A stretch of DNA of 64,000 nucleotides from Aphelidium insulamus (GCA_036784855.1 JAZDSV010000004.1:62001-126000), one strand, 5' to 3'; positions 10,028-21,165 are shown, counted from the stretch's first letter. Numbers and translations are program-made. Notes: generated from the sequence alone by a model not told the origin.

Positions 10028-10632
10028 CTATGTATTGATTCCCATTTGTGCCAAGTCATTAAAGTGCTGGGAAGCCTGGTACTGCCCTTGAAGACACTCT
10101 TTCAACACCGAAATCGAGAGCCACAGCACAACAATCAGACTTTGATTCTGATCCCACTGGAAAGTGGCGGTTGCCATGTAGCAGTCACAGTCACGGACAA
10201 CGCTGGCTATCGCGCGACGCAACTCTGCTTCGTACAAATTCCCATCACCAGCGTGACAGATGACTGCCACCTGATTACCACCGTCGAATATTTTATACTC
10301 CATCGCATTGAATCCAGGCAGCTCGAGTGACACGCTCTGGACGGCCTTTTGAAGCTGCGCAAAGGCACCGTTTTGCAACTCCCAATAATGGTAAACATAA
10401 GACGGCACGGCGGGAGGCGCCGCAGCGTATGACGGAGGCCAAGACGCGGAAGGACCTTCATCATTGTAATTGTTAGTCTGGCATTCAACTGCTCCCAGGC
10501 CAGCGGCAAATAGAAGGTGAACCCCTGCTGCCACGTGATGGGCACATAGAGTTGCAGCTCTGGTGCACGCAGATCGTCGTGAGTGCTGACAGGCAGCTCG
10601 GTGGATCTGTACAATGCAGCAATTGTATACAT
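10028..10632 (-). CDS. Diverged secreted paralogue of family A, copy 3
   Basis: The main exon (10559-10028) lacks an ATG but opens inside a signal-peptide-like core (HLLFAAGLGAVEC). Joining it to a 20-bp first exon starting at ATG 10632, through a 53-bp intron with GTACAG donor and CAG acceptor (10560-10612), gives a full signal peptide beginning MYTIAALAATLC and a 183-residue protein. The mature part has a Pro/Tyr-rich linker, LQKAVQSVS and a C-terminal strand SLIVVLWLSIS that lines up loosely with GGVVVKLYLP of copies 1 and 2. So it looks like an older member of the same family. The first exon is inferred; a decayed start is the alternative. Confidence 0.5.
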
Positions 10633-11004
10633 CAAGTTTGCGCAGCTTGAAACAGACACTATGCTACATTGTAGCCCAGTTGATTGAAAGCTACGCAACA
10701 AACATAGCTTTCAACAGAAGCTCAATATAAACACGCTTAAGATATAATAATTGTTGTAATCTCGCATATGTAACATATGTAAGAAGGCAAGGTGAACAGC
10801 ATGGGTCAACGCCACGAAGAAACATTGGCCGCTGGTCTCTTATATACATTATTACATAGGTACTCTACACAAGAGTATGTAGCTGTGCTTCGTTCCAATT
10901 ATTATTCCGTATGTGTTCAGCAAGAAAGCCGTACAGACAGCTCACATGCATTTCTGTTGACTTTACCGTTTACTTACTGGAAACACCTACACACATTGTA
11001 TACA
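10633..11004. other. Divergent intergenic region
   Basis: About 370 bp between divergent starts. A CATATG pair at 10765 and 10774 forms a short symmetrical element. I see no CCAAT box here and no supported gene. The open frame that extends the next gene upstream from 11005 lacks any coding-like pattern. Confidence 0.4.
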
Positions 11005-14000
11005 ATGAAGATCCATAGAGTGGCGCGGCCGGCGCGCGTTGTGGAACGCCGCGGCACTCTGGCCCTGCTGCACGACGAGATATTCAATGGCATTCCCGTG
11101 GACCGTGTGCCCGATGCGGCAGTGGAGCAGCTGCGTCGCCGTGATGGTCCCACCCGGCACTTGACCGTGCTCTCCCCTGCCGAGATGGATGCAGCTGGCG
11201 GCTCGACTGGCGGCTTCACCATCAGTAGTGTGGACAATATTGGGGCACCTCCACTACTGGTGTATGACCTCGGCCTGGGCACCGTCGCCAAGAACGGCGC
11301 CTATTTCCAGGTGATGGCCGTGCCGGAGCTGCAGGCCGAGCGCGCCCGCATAAAGCTGCCGTGGCGTGATCTGCACGTCACTCTGGGATTCATGGACGTG
11401 GATGCGCACTCGGTGTCAAAGGGTCCCGCCTCGCTGATGCGTGTGGACTGCGGCGATGAGGAGGCGGATGTGGTGCTGGCGTGTGTGCAGCACTCGTGGA
11501 AGTTATGTGGCGGCGGTGTTGTCAATAGCATTGGGGGACGCACTTTGTCGGTGTGGGACGGTCTCGTTACATTCTCCGAGGAGCTGCTGGCGTTTGCGCT
11601 GCGACACAGTGACAGTGGTGGTGGCAGCATGTCGGCGGGAAAGCGGGCGGAACTGTTGCTGCTGCGCTCACTGGTGGCATTCCAGGCCAAGCTGTACGCA
11701 CAGAGTTTGGCCCATGCTCGCGAGGCGCTGGACCTGCAGCCAGCGAGTGCCGTGGCGTGTATGCGCGTGGCCGATGCCGCGTACAAACTATGTGATACGG
11801 ACTCGGCGCGGCAGATGTATTGGCGGGCGCACGTCGCGGCCGACACTGAGCGCGAACAAGAGTACACCAGGCGCATGCTGAAGCGGCTGTGGCGCGCCGG
11901 TCACATTGGCACCGTGCCCGCCGACGTGCACTGGTCGACGGTGCTAGATGCGGGGGATGAGTGTGATGCGCTGCCGCTGTGCACCGAGTCGCGGAATCGC
12001 GTGGTGGTGGACGGGCAGGAGATGCGGCGCTTTTTCTCCTGGCTGGTGCCGGGCGTGGTGGCGGGCATGTCTACGCCAAAGAGTGCGCAGGACATTGTGC
12101 TGTTGGCGCGGCTCGGGTTCACCGATGTGATTACGCTCACCGAGGAGACGCCGCTGCCCGCCGAGTGGTTCACTGCGCGGAGTGGTTCTATTGCTGGTGT
12201 GTCTGTGTGTGTGTGCTCTCGTCGGAGTGTCTGTGTCTCTGTTTCTCTGCGATAACTCGACACAATACACTGCAGCCACGCACGCCGACTGTTCATCCAC
12301 GCCAGAACAGTCAAGAACAGTGGGCGGAACAGTGGAAACAGTGAACACAACTGTGGCAGACAGCGTGACAGACACCAATGGAAGCCTTTCAGTAGCAAAT
12401 CACTTTTGGCCAGTGACCAACTACTATCCGCCCACGGCTGCGCATGCTGCTCGATTCCTGCAATTGGTCGTGGGCGCCTTCTGGAACAAGGGCGGTGCGG
12501 TGCTGGTGCACTGTGGCGGTGGTAAGGGCCGTGCCGGCTCTCTGCTCGCCACATACTTGGTCCGCTTTGGCTTGGCGGTGCCGCCGCGGCCGTGCGAAAC
12601 TTGTAACGCTCAGCCCGCGATCGAGTGGTGCACGGACGGTGCGTGCTGTTTCGGCGCCTGTCCCGTCATGTCGGCCAGTGATGCAATCGCACTACTGCGC
12701 CAGCTGCGGCCCGGCAGCATCGAGACGGCGCGGCAGGAGCGGTTCGTGCGCGAGTACACTTCCCTACTGTACGCACGGGCCAGTATGGGTGCTCGTCTGG
12801 GTGATCCGCTGGCCTCTGATGTTGACGAGGCGCCCGGTATTCTACGGTGCTCGGGCGACAGTGGCAACCGGCGGCCGGGTTTGATCGTCCTGGCGGGGCT
12901 GCCAGCGTCGGGCAAGTCGTGGTTTGCACGGCAGCTGGCGCCGCGCTGGAAGCTCATCAGCCAGGATGAGTCGGGTTCCCGCGATGCTTGCGAACGCCAG
13001 GTGCGGCCAGAAAGTACAACAATGCTGGTGGTGGACCGAGTGAATGCTACGAAGAGTGAGCGGCGCCAGTGGAAACAACTGGCCATGCCCAGCTCCAGCG
13101 CCATTGTCTATTTTGACACGGCGGCCGAAGTGTGCATCAGGCGCGCCCAGTACCGGTTCCAGCACCCGACACTGCCGCCACACCGCGCCTCTGCCGCTAT
13201 CGCGTCGTTCGCCAAGCAGATGGAGGTGCCGGCGGACGGTGAAGCTGACGCCGTCTACCGCGTCTCCACATTCAGTGATGCTGCGGTGCTGTTGGCTCAT
13301 TTCGGCGTCAAGTCTGCGGCGCTCAGTCTCCAGTCAAGCAACAACAAGTTTTGCAAGTACCCGCGCACCCGCCACCTATTCAATGTGGGCGGCGCCTCCA
13401 GAGACGATCTGGTTCTGTCACCGACGGACGCCGCTGCATTTCTCGGTAGTGGTGCCACTGCTGGCAGGTCGCTGACAATTGAGGAAAAGATCGACGGCGC
13501 CAATATTGGGTTCCGGCTGCTGCTTGCGAGCGGGAAGATTGTGGCGCAGAATCGGGCACACGACGAGATCACCGCGGCGACCCATCCGCAGTTTGCCGGG
13601 GTCAAGGCGTGGCTCTTTCGCCACGACGACGACTTGAAGCGGGTGCTGGCCGGTGGAAACAACATTCTGTTTGGCGAGTGGATGGCGGCACGGCACTCCA
13701 TCACCTATGACCGGCTGCCGGATCTGTTTGTGGCATTTGACGTGCTGGATGTGGCGACTGAGCGATTCGTGAGTCGCCGGGTGTTTGACGCGCTGCTAGA
13801 GTCCACTCAGATCGCACGGGTGCCGCGCATCGCCCACCCCGCCCAGCTGGACCTGGTGCACTTGAAACAGCTGATGGAGGAGCCGTCGGCCTACTCGTCC
13901 GTGTCACGCCGGGAAGGCCTGGTGCTGCGCGTGGACAATGATGACAGCGGCTGGCTGCTGGACAAGGCCAAGATGGTGCGGTCGGATTTCATTGCAGGCA

Positions 14001-14068
14001 ACCAGCACTGGACTCGCAATGGAATCATTCCCAATACAATATCATCGGAATATTATCAGTCATGTTAG
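11005..14068 (+). CDS. Multidomain RNA repair enzyme: 2H, DSP, kinase, RNA ligase
   Basis: Two exons (11005-12196, 12276-14068) give 994 residues. The parts in order: (a) a 2H phosphodiesterase-like region with paired HxT motifs, RHLTVL (H52, T54) and LHVTLGF (H124, T126); (b) a helical, TPR-like stretch around 205-290; (c) a dual-specificity-phosphatase-like domain with signature HCGGGKGRAG (Cys477, Arg483); (d) a kinase domain with P-loop GLPASGKS (605-612) and a likely general acid/base region SQDES; (e) an Rnl2-type RNA ligase with motif I EEKIDGAN (nucleotidyl Lys802), motif III-like LFGEWMAARHS, motif IV EGLVLRV and motif V DKAKMVR. Together these could open a cyclic phosphate, rephosphorylate a 5' end and seal RNA, like yeast Trl1 but in a different order and with another ligase family. 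Which steps are active is inference. Confidence 0.85.
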
Positions 14069-14227
14069 AGTTCATGGGGCTGCATAATATGCGCGTACTT
14101 CATAGAGCCAAACATATATTAAATCTTTGCGTTGTTTATGTTTTTTTAGCTGGCAATTGTGGCTTGTTAAATATTTAATCCCTTAATATCGCCATGACGT
14201 AACCCTGAATCATACATAGCACACAAA

Positions 14228-15425
14228 ATGTACGGCGGCGACATATTGGCCATCACGGCCGGCATCACCGTGGCATATCAGCTGCTCTTCTTTGGCATCG
14301 CGTCACTTAATCGCTTTGACAAGGTCACGGACTTTGCCGGTACATGTGCACTGCATGACTATGTAGCATGCTCCAACTCTAGTAGGGGGCTCCAACTTTG
14401 CCATCAATGCCGTGGTGTCGCTCATACTTGGCGGGGTGCGTGGATGTCACATCCATTCATGCCGAGTATTTAATACTTTATGGCAGGTGTACAGCAGTCG
14501 CAGAGTATTAGCCACCGTATGCGTGCTCATCTGGGCGACGCGACTGAGCGGTTGGCTGATCCAAATCCATCCTTTCATGCTCACCTTATAGGATTCCTGC
14601 TGTTGCGGGTACTGCGTGCCGGAGATGACAAACGGTTCGACGAGATGCGGGACAATTTCTGGAAGTTCCTCGGCTTCTGGGTGTTCCAGATGGTGTGGGT
14701 GTGGACGGTGGGTCTGCCCGTGGTGCTCATAAACTCGAGTTCGGTGGACACGGCCGATGTGTCTGGCACTCCACGGGAAATCATTGGACTCATCTTGTTT
14801 GCCGTGGGTTTTCTCATTGAAGCCGGTATGTTAACTATGCATGTATAAATTTCAATACGCGGATAATGCTGCAGTGGCGGACCAGCAAAAGTTCCACTAC
14901 CGCTTTGTTACCGTGCCGGAATTCAAGGCACAGCAAGAGCAAGGAGCCCCGGCACGCACGCCACCCGTACTAAAGACCGGCATGTGGCGATTTGCCCGAC
15001 AGCCGAACTACTTTGGCGAGATCCTGCTGTGGTGCGGTGTGTTTGTGTTTTGTCTGCCGGCCAGTGACGTCTCTCCCGCCGACGACAACTACGCGGCGGC
15101 AGTGGTGTCGCCGCTCTTCACCGCCTTTCTGCTGCTGTTCTTGTCCGGGGTGCCGCTCGCGGAGAAGAACTTTCAGCGCCGATACCTGGCCAGTGACAGC
15201 AAGGCAGACCCAGAGACGCGTAGTGACTATCTGCGCTACCGTCGCTCCACCAGTCTGCTGGTGCCGATGCCTCCGGCGCTCTACTCTAGACTGCCGCTGA
15301 TTGTCAAACGTGTGTTGCTGTTTGAGTGGCCCCTGTACGAGGGTCCGTATGCCGAACTGAAGGCTGGCGGAGACTCGGCCGTCGGCATCCGCCGCGATCC
15401 CGACCATGACCATGCCAGTGACTGA
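14228..15425 (+). CDS. DUF1295 / steroid 5-alpha-reductase-like membrane protein
   Basis: Five exons (14228-14339, 14386-14435, 14487-14550, 14592-14825, 14875-15425) give 336 residues. The N-terminus has NRFDKVTDFAGGSNFA, the family's opening block, followed by several hydrophobic segments. The C-terminal half has KTGMWRFARQPNYFGEILLWCG, matching the usual LWRYSRHPNYFGE block of DUF1295 oxidoreductases, and then GVPLAEKNF. These enzymes are polytopic membrane NADPH-dependent reductases related to sterol and steroid reductases; the substrate here is unknown. Intron 3 is only 41 bp. The gene converges on the PKA gene, 115 bp apart. Confidence 0.88.
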
Positions 15426-15540
15426 ACAGGTGGCATTCATATTTGAGAGTATCTACCACCAGAATACATATCGCATGTGTATTATTTAAATTTGTCTATC
15501 TATTTCTAATGACACTGAACGGCGACGGCATTAATGACGC

Positions 15541-17072
15541 TCAAAAGTCCTTGAACAGATTCTTGAACGGATCCGACCCCGTCGACTTGGTCTCCTCGGC
15601 CAGATCCACTTCGGGGTACTTTTCAAAATTGCTCGTGTCGCCGGGGTGCTTGTAGTCGGGTACGAACGGCGCGGGAACTTGCCGGTTCTGGAGCGCGGTC
15701 CAGTCCAGGCCCTTGAACCATTTGTGCTTCTTTATGTCGTCGGCGCCGCCCTGACCATCGATTAATGAAGGATATGCAAATGATGTATTAATATCGGACC
15801 TTAAGATTGCCGATTCGCTTTGTCCGATCGGCCGTGAGCAGCTTCTTGACCAGGTCTTTGGCGTTGGGGTCAAAGTGCGCTGGGAACTGCACCTTGCCCG
15901 CCAAGATCTTTTCGTAGATGCCAAATGGATGGTCGTCAAAGAATGGCGGGAATCTGATGATTGATTAGATAATTTACCATATAATATCATCACACTAACC
16001 CGGCAAGCATCTCGTAGATGAGTATGCCAATAGCCCACCAGTCGACGGCCTTGCCGTGTCCCTTGGACTGTATTATCTCCGGCGCCAGGTACTCGGGCGT
16101 GCCGCACAGCGTCCACGTCCAGTCCGTCACCTTCTTGGCGAATCCAAAGTCCGTGATCTTGATGTGGCCCTTGAGGTCCAGCAGTAGATTCTCCGGCTTC
16201 AAGTCTCTGTATATAATGTCCAGTGAGTGTAGATACTCGAGCGCCAGTACTATTATCATATTGTAAGAGTAATTAATAAAACAATTTTGACGTACTGATC
16301 TCGGCGGCGTAGAAGCGCGTGGTGTCGTTGGAGAAACGGACAGCTTTGCGCAGATGGCTAAACATCTCGCCGCCAATGACGTACTCTAGCAGCATGTACA
16401 AGTTCTTTTCATCCTGAAATGTGCAGAACCTGTCATTAATATTAGTTAAAAAGAAGTTTACTATGTATGTGAAGCAGATACATAGTACACACAGCACATA
16501 CTGCACCACTTACAGGTTGACGATGAAGGGGAATTGAATCTGTTCGAGGATTTGCTTCTCCGAGTTGATGTGTTCCACCTGCTTCAGGCGCACCACCTCG
16601 GCCTTCTTCAACATCTTCATGGCGTAGTACTGACTGTTCTCCAGACACTGGCACAGGTACACCCGGCCAAATGTGCCGGTGCCTGCCATGGGTCACGACA
16701 GATATCAGCTGGCTGTGACGACAGACACAGACTGTGCGCGCGTACCGAGTGTCTGCAGCAGCTTAAAGTCGGAGAGTTTGTACTTTTTGGAGCGCAGACC
16801 GCCGCCACTGCCACTGGATGGTGCAGCAGTGCTGGCCGTGGCGGCAGGTGATGGCGACAGACGCGGTGCTGCCGGAGCGTGGTGCGTGGCTGACAGAACG
16901 CCACCGACGGCTCAGTCAGTCACAGCCAGTCAATGAGCAGTGAGTGGACAAGGTGCGTACCGGCCAGCGCCGATGTGGCCACCACGCCCGAGTGTGAGTG
17001 ACTGTCGGGGCCGGGTATCTCATCGGCGGCCATCTTGCCCGACGACTCCTTCTTCTTGAACAGCGATGTCAT
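15541..17072 (-). CDS. cAMP-dependent protein kinase catalytic subunit (AGC kinase)
   Basis: Seven exons (17072-16961, 16889-16746, 16682-16514, 16429-16296, 16249-16000, 15953-15800, 15750-15541) give 390 residues, somewhat longer than metazoan PKA-C. A Ser/Ala-rich N-terminal extension precedes [17 protein letters not shown] (glycine loop). YYAMKML supplies the catalytic Lys, [13 protein letters not shown] the catalytic loop, DFGFAKKV the metal-binding DFG and [12 protein letters not shown] the activation segment. The AGC tail ends FKDF, equivalent to FTEF in PKA, so PKA-C is preferred over PKB or PKC, whose tails run on past this point. It phosphorylates Ser/Thr downstream of cAMP. All six introns are GT-AG. 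Confidence 0.93.
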
Positions 17073-17365
17073 GGTGTGAAGTGTGTGTGTGGCGCAGGAG
17101 GGACCGGAGGGACCGGAGGAGAGACTGGCAGCGGGGCAACTGGACACACACGGACGACGACTCGTAGGCACACTGGACGCGACAAGTACTGGCACGCTCC
17201 CGACAATGTATGTATGGATGGAGGAGTAAGCGTGGTGGTGGTTGTTGTTTGCCTGGCAACCACCAGCCGCGGTAGCTGGTGGCTATACATAGGCATACAT
17301 ACATATATGCACATACGGCACACACGCACACTATACTATACACTATATGTAGCCTCTATATTAGA

Positions 17366-18289
17366 TCAATGGAGGCCATAGTCTGTCAGTGGAGCAGCGT
17401 ACTCGACGGCGGGAATTCGGCGCTCATTGACGGGAAACCATGCCTGCACTTCTAGACAGCGACAAGCCTGTAGCGCCCGTGTCCGCAAGTCTGCATTGGG
17501 GAACCGGACCCGCTGGCGGGCCATCTCGGCCTCGAATTCTTGCTTATCTTTTGTCACAAGTCGCTGCCAGAGATTGTACTCGGCAATTGCGCGCACCACT
17601 TCATTACTGCTGCCTGGGTTCGCGGCTGCCACTCTGGTTGTCTCTCTCCAAAGTTTCCACTTGTTCAGTCGACGCGGCAGATCGCACGTATAAATTGCTG
17701 GCGCCACCTGTGCGCTGGGGTTGTGGTTTGCCGGTGGCTCCCTCCACTCGACTGGTTGTTGTTGTGGTACATTCCATGTATGCGCGCCCGGAGTGGCGGC
17801 GACTTGCGAGTGACGCGTAGCGAATGGCATCAGTGCCCGCATGGCAGCTTGGCGGTAAGACGGCCAGCACTCACTTACTTGCGGTTCCCACTGACAGGTC
17901 GGATACAAGGCACACTCGACTTCGTTGCGCTGCAGGCAGCGATGCTTCCATTGTCGCGGATACCACAACTGTCGTTCATAACGTGGACTGGTTTGTTCGG
18001 TAGGCGTTGACAGTTCCATCACCACCGGATAAAGTGGCAGTGAAGGCTCTGTAGACGAGTGCATAGGTGTCGAGGGCGCCGTGGGAACAGCTACATCATC
18101 AGCAGCATCATCATCATCCTCCGTGCTCCACTTGAAGCGAAACCGGCAGGCTCCTGCGCGCCGCATCCAAATACAATCAGCTGCCACACGGCACTTCAAC
18201 TCTGCGCTGATGGTGTGACACTCATATTCTGGGTTGCCGCGCACGGCGGCCGTGAAAGCCGTGGACACCAGCAAGGCATATGCAAGCAT
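17366..18289 (-). CDS. Secreted Cys/Trp-module protein 1
   Basis: A single-exon 307-residue protein with a signal peptide (about 1-18). Two cysteine modules are visible: CHTISAELKCRVAADCIW ending at a fourth Cys six residues on, and CLQRNEVECALYPTCQW with its fourth Cys six residues on. The spacing C-x(7-8)-C-x5-C-x-W-x6-C is the same module seen in the neighbours at 18531, 20158, 22082 and 24861-28159. Between and after the modules are a Thr/Pro-rich linker and a charged helical C-terminus. It is the most divergent member of this cluster. An inverted CCAAT box lies at 18362-18366 with GATCAGTGCAG beside it. Function unknown; secretion is a strong prediction. Confidence 0.78.
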   Translation of the reverse strand: MLAYALLVSTAFTAAVRGNPEYECHTISAELKCRVAADCIWMRRAGACRFRFKWSTEDDDDAADDVAVPTAPSTPMHSSTEPSLPLYPVVMELSTPTEQTSPRYERQLWYPRQWKHRCLQRNEVECALYPTCQWEPQVSECWPSYRQAAMRALMPFATRHSQVAATPGAHTWNVPQQQPVEWREPPANHNPSAQVAPAIYTCDLPRRLNKWKLWRETTRVAAANPGSSNEVVRAIAEYNLWQRLVTKDKQEFEAEMARQRVRFPNADLRTRALQACRCLEVQAWFPVNERRIPAVEYAAPLTDYGLH

Positions 18290-18530
18290 TTTAGCAATAC
18301 GAGACGGTAAATGGCTCGATCGCGATTTTAGATCAGTGCAGCCGGGATGCAGCTGAATTTTTATTGGCTGCAGGTCAACGGCAGATTGTAATCATTGCCA
18401 ATAAGTCTAAACACCCCTCACAATAGTGCTGAGGTTGTGCGTACATGCAAAAATAAAGAAACAAAGGCAGAAGACATGTGTGGATGAATTCATAGATTTA
18501 TTGACGAAACGATGGCTGCACGATGGCTCA

Positions 18531-19802
18531 TTATGCCGGAGTTGCCACGGCCAAGAAGGGGCTAGATGCAAAACTCGTTGCCTGTTCGGTGCACCGCGCC
18601 TCATCATTTTGAGTTGGATTTGGAATTCTACCGATGCAGTCATTGTAAACTGTTTCAAACACCTGGTCAGCCTCGCTCGGCTCCACGCGTTCTGCCTGAA
18701 CTGTGTTAAAAGCCTCGTTAGATACGCTCGGCTCCGCGCGTACTGCCTGAGGTGACTGGCCACTACCAAGCCGTCTTTGGGCCTCTGCCAGTACAGCTGC
18801 GTCGGACAGGTCCGGACTCTCTCGTTGAACTATCGCCACTAGACGCGCTAGATTATCGTCGTAGGACAGTCCCGAGGTGGATTGAGGTGCGCTTGCTGCC
18901 TGATTCGCCTGGTCCCTGATACGTCGCTTTGCCGCTTCCAGATACCACGCGTCCGACTGTCCAGGATTTTCCCTCTCAAGTTCTGCAATTGTTTGTGCAA
19001 GAAGTTGGTCCGGACTAGGTGGTCCCTGCTGCGAGTTAGCCTGCGAGTTGGATGGCGTTGGCGGCGCAGTTCCTGACTGCCCAGGGTTCTGAAAGCGCGA
19101 GTAACTGGTGGGACGCGAGCCGAACGGCCACACCACGCTCTTCACGGCTTTCCAGTACGACTTTTGACACCGGCCGTTTTCCCAGGCGCAGGTGCGATGC
19201 AAGTAACAATTGGAAACATCGTAACTGGCGCACCGTTGGCCCCATCCCCAGAATCCGCTTGGGGGCGGTTGCTGAGGCGGTGGTACGACTTGTTGCTGCT
19301 GTCCGGCATTCTGCTGCACTTGCTGCTGTTGCTGCCCCTGCGCTTGGTTCTGTTGGACTTCCTGTTGCTGCTGCTGTGGTACAAATGGCTCTGGGTTCAA
19401 GCTTTGTGCCGGTGCCATCTGCTGGTTGTAGTGAAATGGGATTCCATTGCCAGTCATGGAACTCCAATACGTGGGCTGGCAGAAACCAATGGCCTTTCCA
19501 CCGCCAATTTGAGGCACCAGCTTCCACTGACACGCGTAATCGTTCCTGCACTTACCCTCATTCCCAGACTTCTGGTGGCAATAGTTGCGCGCACGCAGCG
19601 ACATATTGGGGATACCAAAGTAGGATGATGGTTTACATCGCTGGTAGTAGCTGTCATAGGCGCAGCCATACATGCCGTTGCAATTGCTGCGAAAAAAATC
19701 ATCTCGCATAGTGTTTTGACTGTTCAGCCGCTCGCATTGATAGGTCCACGCATGTGCGGTGCCAACCACAAGGGCGCTAACCGCAATAAGCGTCTTAATC
19801 AT
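18531..19802 (-). CDS. Secreted Cys/Trp-module protein 2, Gln-rich
   Basis: A single-exon 423-residue protein with signal peptide ending GTAHA. An N-terminal module C-x4-GC-x-YD-x5-C is followed by FGIPNMSLRARNYC. A second module (CRNDYACQW, then a long loop to CQPTYWSSMTG) follows, and a third, CASYDVSNCYLHRTCAW. A Gln/Pro linker of about 70 residues, including FWGWGQRC, separates modules two and three. The C-terminus repeats a helical motif with ENPGQSDAWYLEAAKRR and ESPDLSDAAVLAEAQRR. It has close relatives at 20158, 21166 and 22082. Function unknown. Confidence 0.8.
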   Translation of the reverse strand: MIKTLIAVSALVVGTAHAWTYQCERLNSQNTMRDDFFRSNCNGMYGCAYDSYYQRCKPSSYFGIPNMSLRARNYCHQKSGNEGKCRNDYACQWKLVPQIGGGKAIGFCQPTYWSSMTGNGIPFHYNQQMAPAQSLNPEPFVPQQQQQEVQQNQAQGQQQQQVQQNAGQQQQVVPPPQQPPPSGFWGWGQRCASYDVSNCYLHRTCAWENGRCQKSYWKAVKSVVWPFGSRPTSYSRFQNPGQSGTAPPTPSNSQANSQQGPPSPDQLLAQTIAELERENPGQSDAWYLEAAKRRIRDQANQAASAPQSTSGLSYDDNLARLVAIVQRESPDLSDAAVLAEAQRRLGSGQSPQAVRAEPSVSNEAFNTVQAERVEPSEADQVFETVYNDCIGRIPNPTQNDEARCTEQATSFASSPFLAVATPA

Positions 19803-20157
19803 TGAAGTGCAAAAATGAGAATGAGAACAATAGAAGCTAGCGTGCGTTTCGGCCGATTTTATGCGCTACTGATCTTGTTGATGGCGTATCTCAGCTACAG
19901 ATGATGAATCGCGATGATTTGATTGGTTAATCTGTCGTGGCTGTATCCTACAAGCCTATCGCGCTGTTGTATATCCCGAGATATACATTAACATGCAATT
20001 ATATCAGTCGAAGGAGCTGCTCAAAAACTGAAAGATAGTTGTCAATAGACGTGCAGCACAATTATTTAAAATGAATTAGAATTGAATTTTAATGATTAAA
20101 TGACTTAAAGGTGTTGAGGTGTTCAAGTACGTATTGGTTGCCGGCGCGCAGTAATCG
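19803..20157. promoter_or_regulatory. Upstream region of secreted gene 19802
   Basis: On the coding (minus) strand the order toward the gene is CCAATC (19921-19926), a GAGATACGCC block, an imperfect GATCAGT word and a GCATAAA TATA-like element at about 19860. Upstream of 20901 the same elements occur at similar spacing. The rest of the gap holds the tail of the next gene and nothing else recognisable. Confidence 0.5.
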
Positions 20158-20901
20158 TTACACGACGGTTGCCACAGAAATGTTGGAGGATTCCAAAATG
20201 CTTCGGGCCTCCTCCATGCATCGCTCGAAAGACTTTCTTGGATTTTGATCTTCAATTTGCACTGCTAATTGCAGTACTTGCTCTTCTGTGTAGGATGGTC
20301 TTTGCTGGTAGTTGATGGCCCTGTCCATTGCACCATTGTAACCGGCACCACGTTGTCCCCATTCCCGTAATCCGGTTGGAGGCGGCTGCTGATACTGGTG
20401 GGGCGGCGGTAGATTAAACTGCTGAGTCGTAGGTTGAGCATACTGATAAGGCGGTGGAACATATGGCTGAGACGGATGAACAGATTGCTGGGCTGACTGT
20501 GGCGCAGCAAATGATGTCGGAATCAGGGTTGCACTCGGTGCAGGCTGGTGTGCGAGACGTGCCACGCCAGCTCCCGTCATGGACCCCCACAACGTGGGCT
20601 TGCACGAGCCAAATCGGCCACTCCACTCCCACCGACACCCGGATGTGCGACGGCAGGTGTCACTTGACAAAATTTGAATGCAATTAGACCGCGCAATAAG
20701 AGCCATATTCGGAATGCCAAAGGCGCTCGATGCCGCGCATTTGTGCCGCACCACGTCATACGTGCAGTCGGGAAAGTTGTTGCATCGTGCAGCAAATTGA
20801 TATTCGGTCTCTGACGACCGACGCGTTTCCATTTGACACAGAATGTCCCACGCTTGAATGCCAACCACAAAGACACCCAAAATGAGAATTGTCTTGATCA
20901 T
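20158..20901 (-). CDS. Secreted Cys/Trp-module protein 3
   Basis: A single-exon 247-residue protein with signal peptide ending GIQA. Module one is C-x4-DC-x-YD-x5-C followed by FGIPNMALIARSNC. Module two has CRRTSGCRWEWSGRFGSC and then KPTLWGSMTG. A Pro/Gln/Tyr-rich linker follows with EWGQRG, a remnant of the WGWGQR motif seen in its neighbour, and then a single C-terminal helix motif (QIEDQNPRKSFERCMEEARS). It is shorter than protein 2 and lacks the third module. Function unknown. Confidence 0.8.
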   Translation of the reverse strand: MIKTILILGVFVVGIQAWDILCQMETRRSSETEYQFAARCNNFPDCTYDVVRHKCAASSAFGIPNMALIARSNCIQILSSDTCRRTSGCRWEWSGRFGSCKPTLWGSMTGAGVARLAHQPAPSATLIPTSFAAPQSAQQSVHPSQPYVPPPYQYAQPTTQQFNLPPPHQYQQPPPTGLREWGQRGAGYNGAMDRAINYQQRPSYTEEQVLQLAVQIEDQNPRKSFERCMEEARSILESSNISVATVV

Positions 20902-20949
20902 TTTCAGATGTATAACCTTCCGAGGATAAGTGAATTTGGCGTCTGTTGT

Positions 20950-21035
20950 CTCTTTGCCTTGTTTTTTTGTGCTAAACTGATCGTGCCAATGGCGTAGCTC
21001 AGCTGCAGATACACTGTAGCGTCATGTGATTGGCT
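20950..21035 (-). promoter_or_regulatory. CCAAT / GATCAGT promoter module of gene 20901
   Basis: The clearest copy of the shared upstream module. In coding-strand order: AGCCAATC (complement of GATTGGCT, 21028-21035), TATCTGCAGCTGAGCTACGCC with its symmetrical GCAGCTGAGC core, and GGCACGATCAGT. The region upstream of 21818 shares the GGCACGATCAGT and GCGCATAAAA words but has only a weak CCAAT match (GATCGGC). The region upstream of 22993 has CGATCAGT and GCATAAAG, with GTTGGC in place of ATTGGC. Confidence 0.55.
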
Positions 21036-21165
21036 GAGTAGGATACTGATGTATCCTGTGCATTATGATGTGCAGCTGGCTACAGCATGCAATAAGACAC
21101 ATTGCCAATAGTTTACATATTAATTGATGGAGTTTATTTAGTCGTAAAGAAGTAGAAGGTACTGG

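Noticed and set aside
10207-10701. A 164-codon minus-strand frame overlapping the third secreted paralogue
   Set aside because: It has some coding-like wording near its start but no signal peptide and loses sense in its second half, where the other frame aligns with the paralogues.
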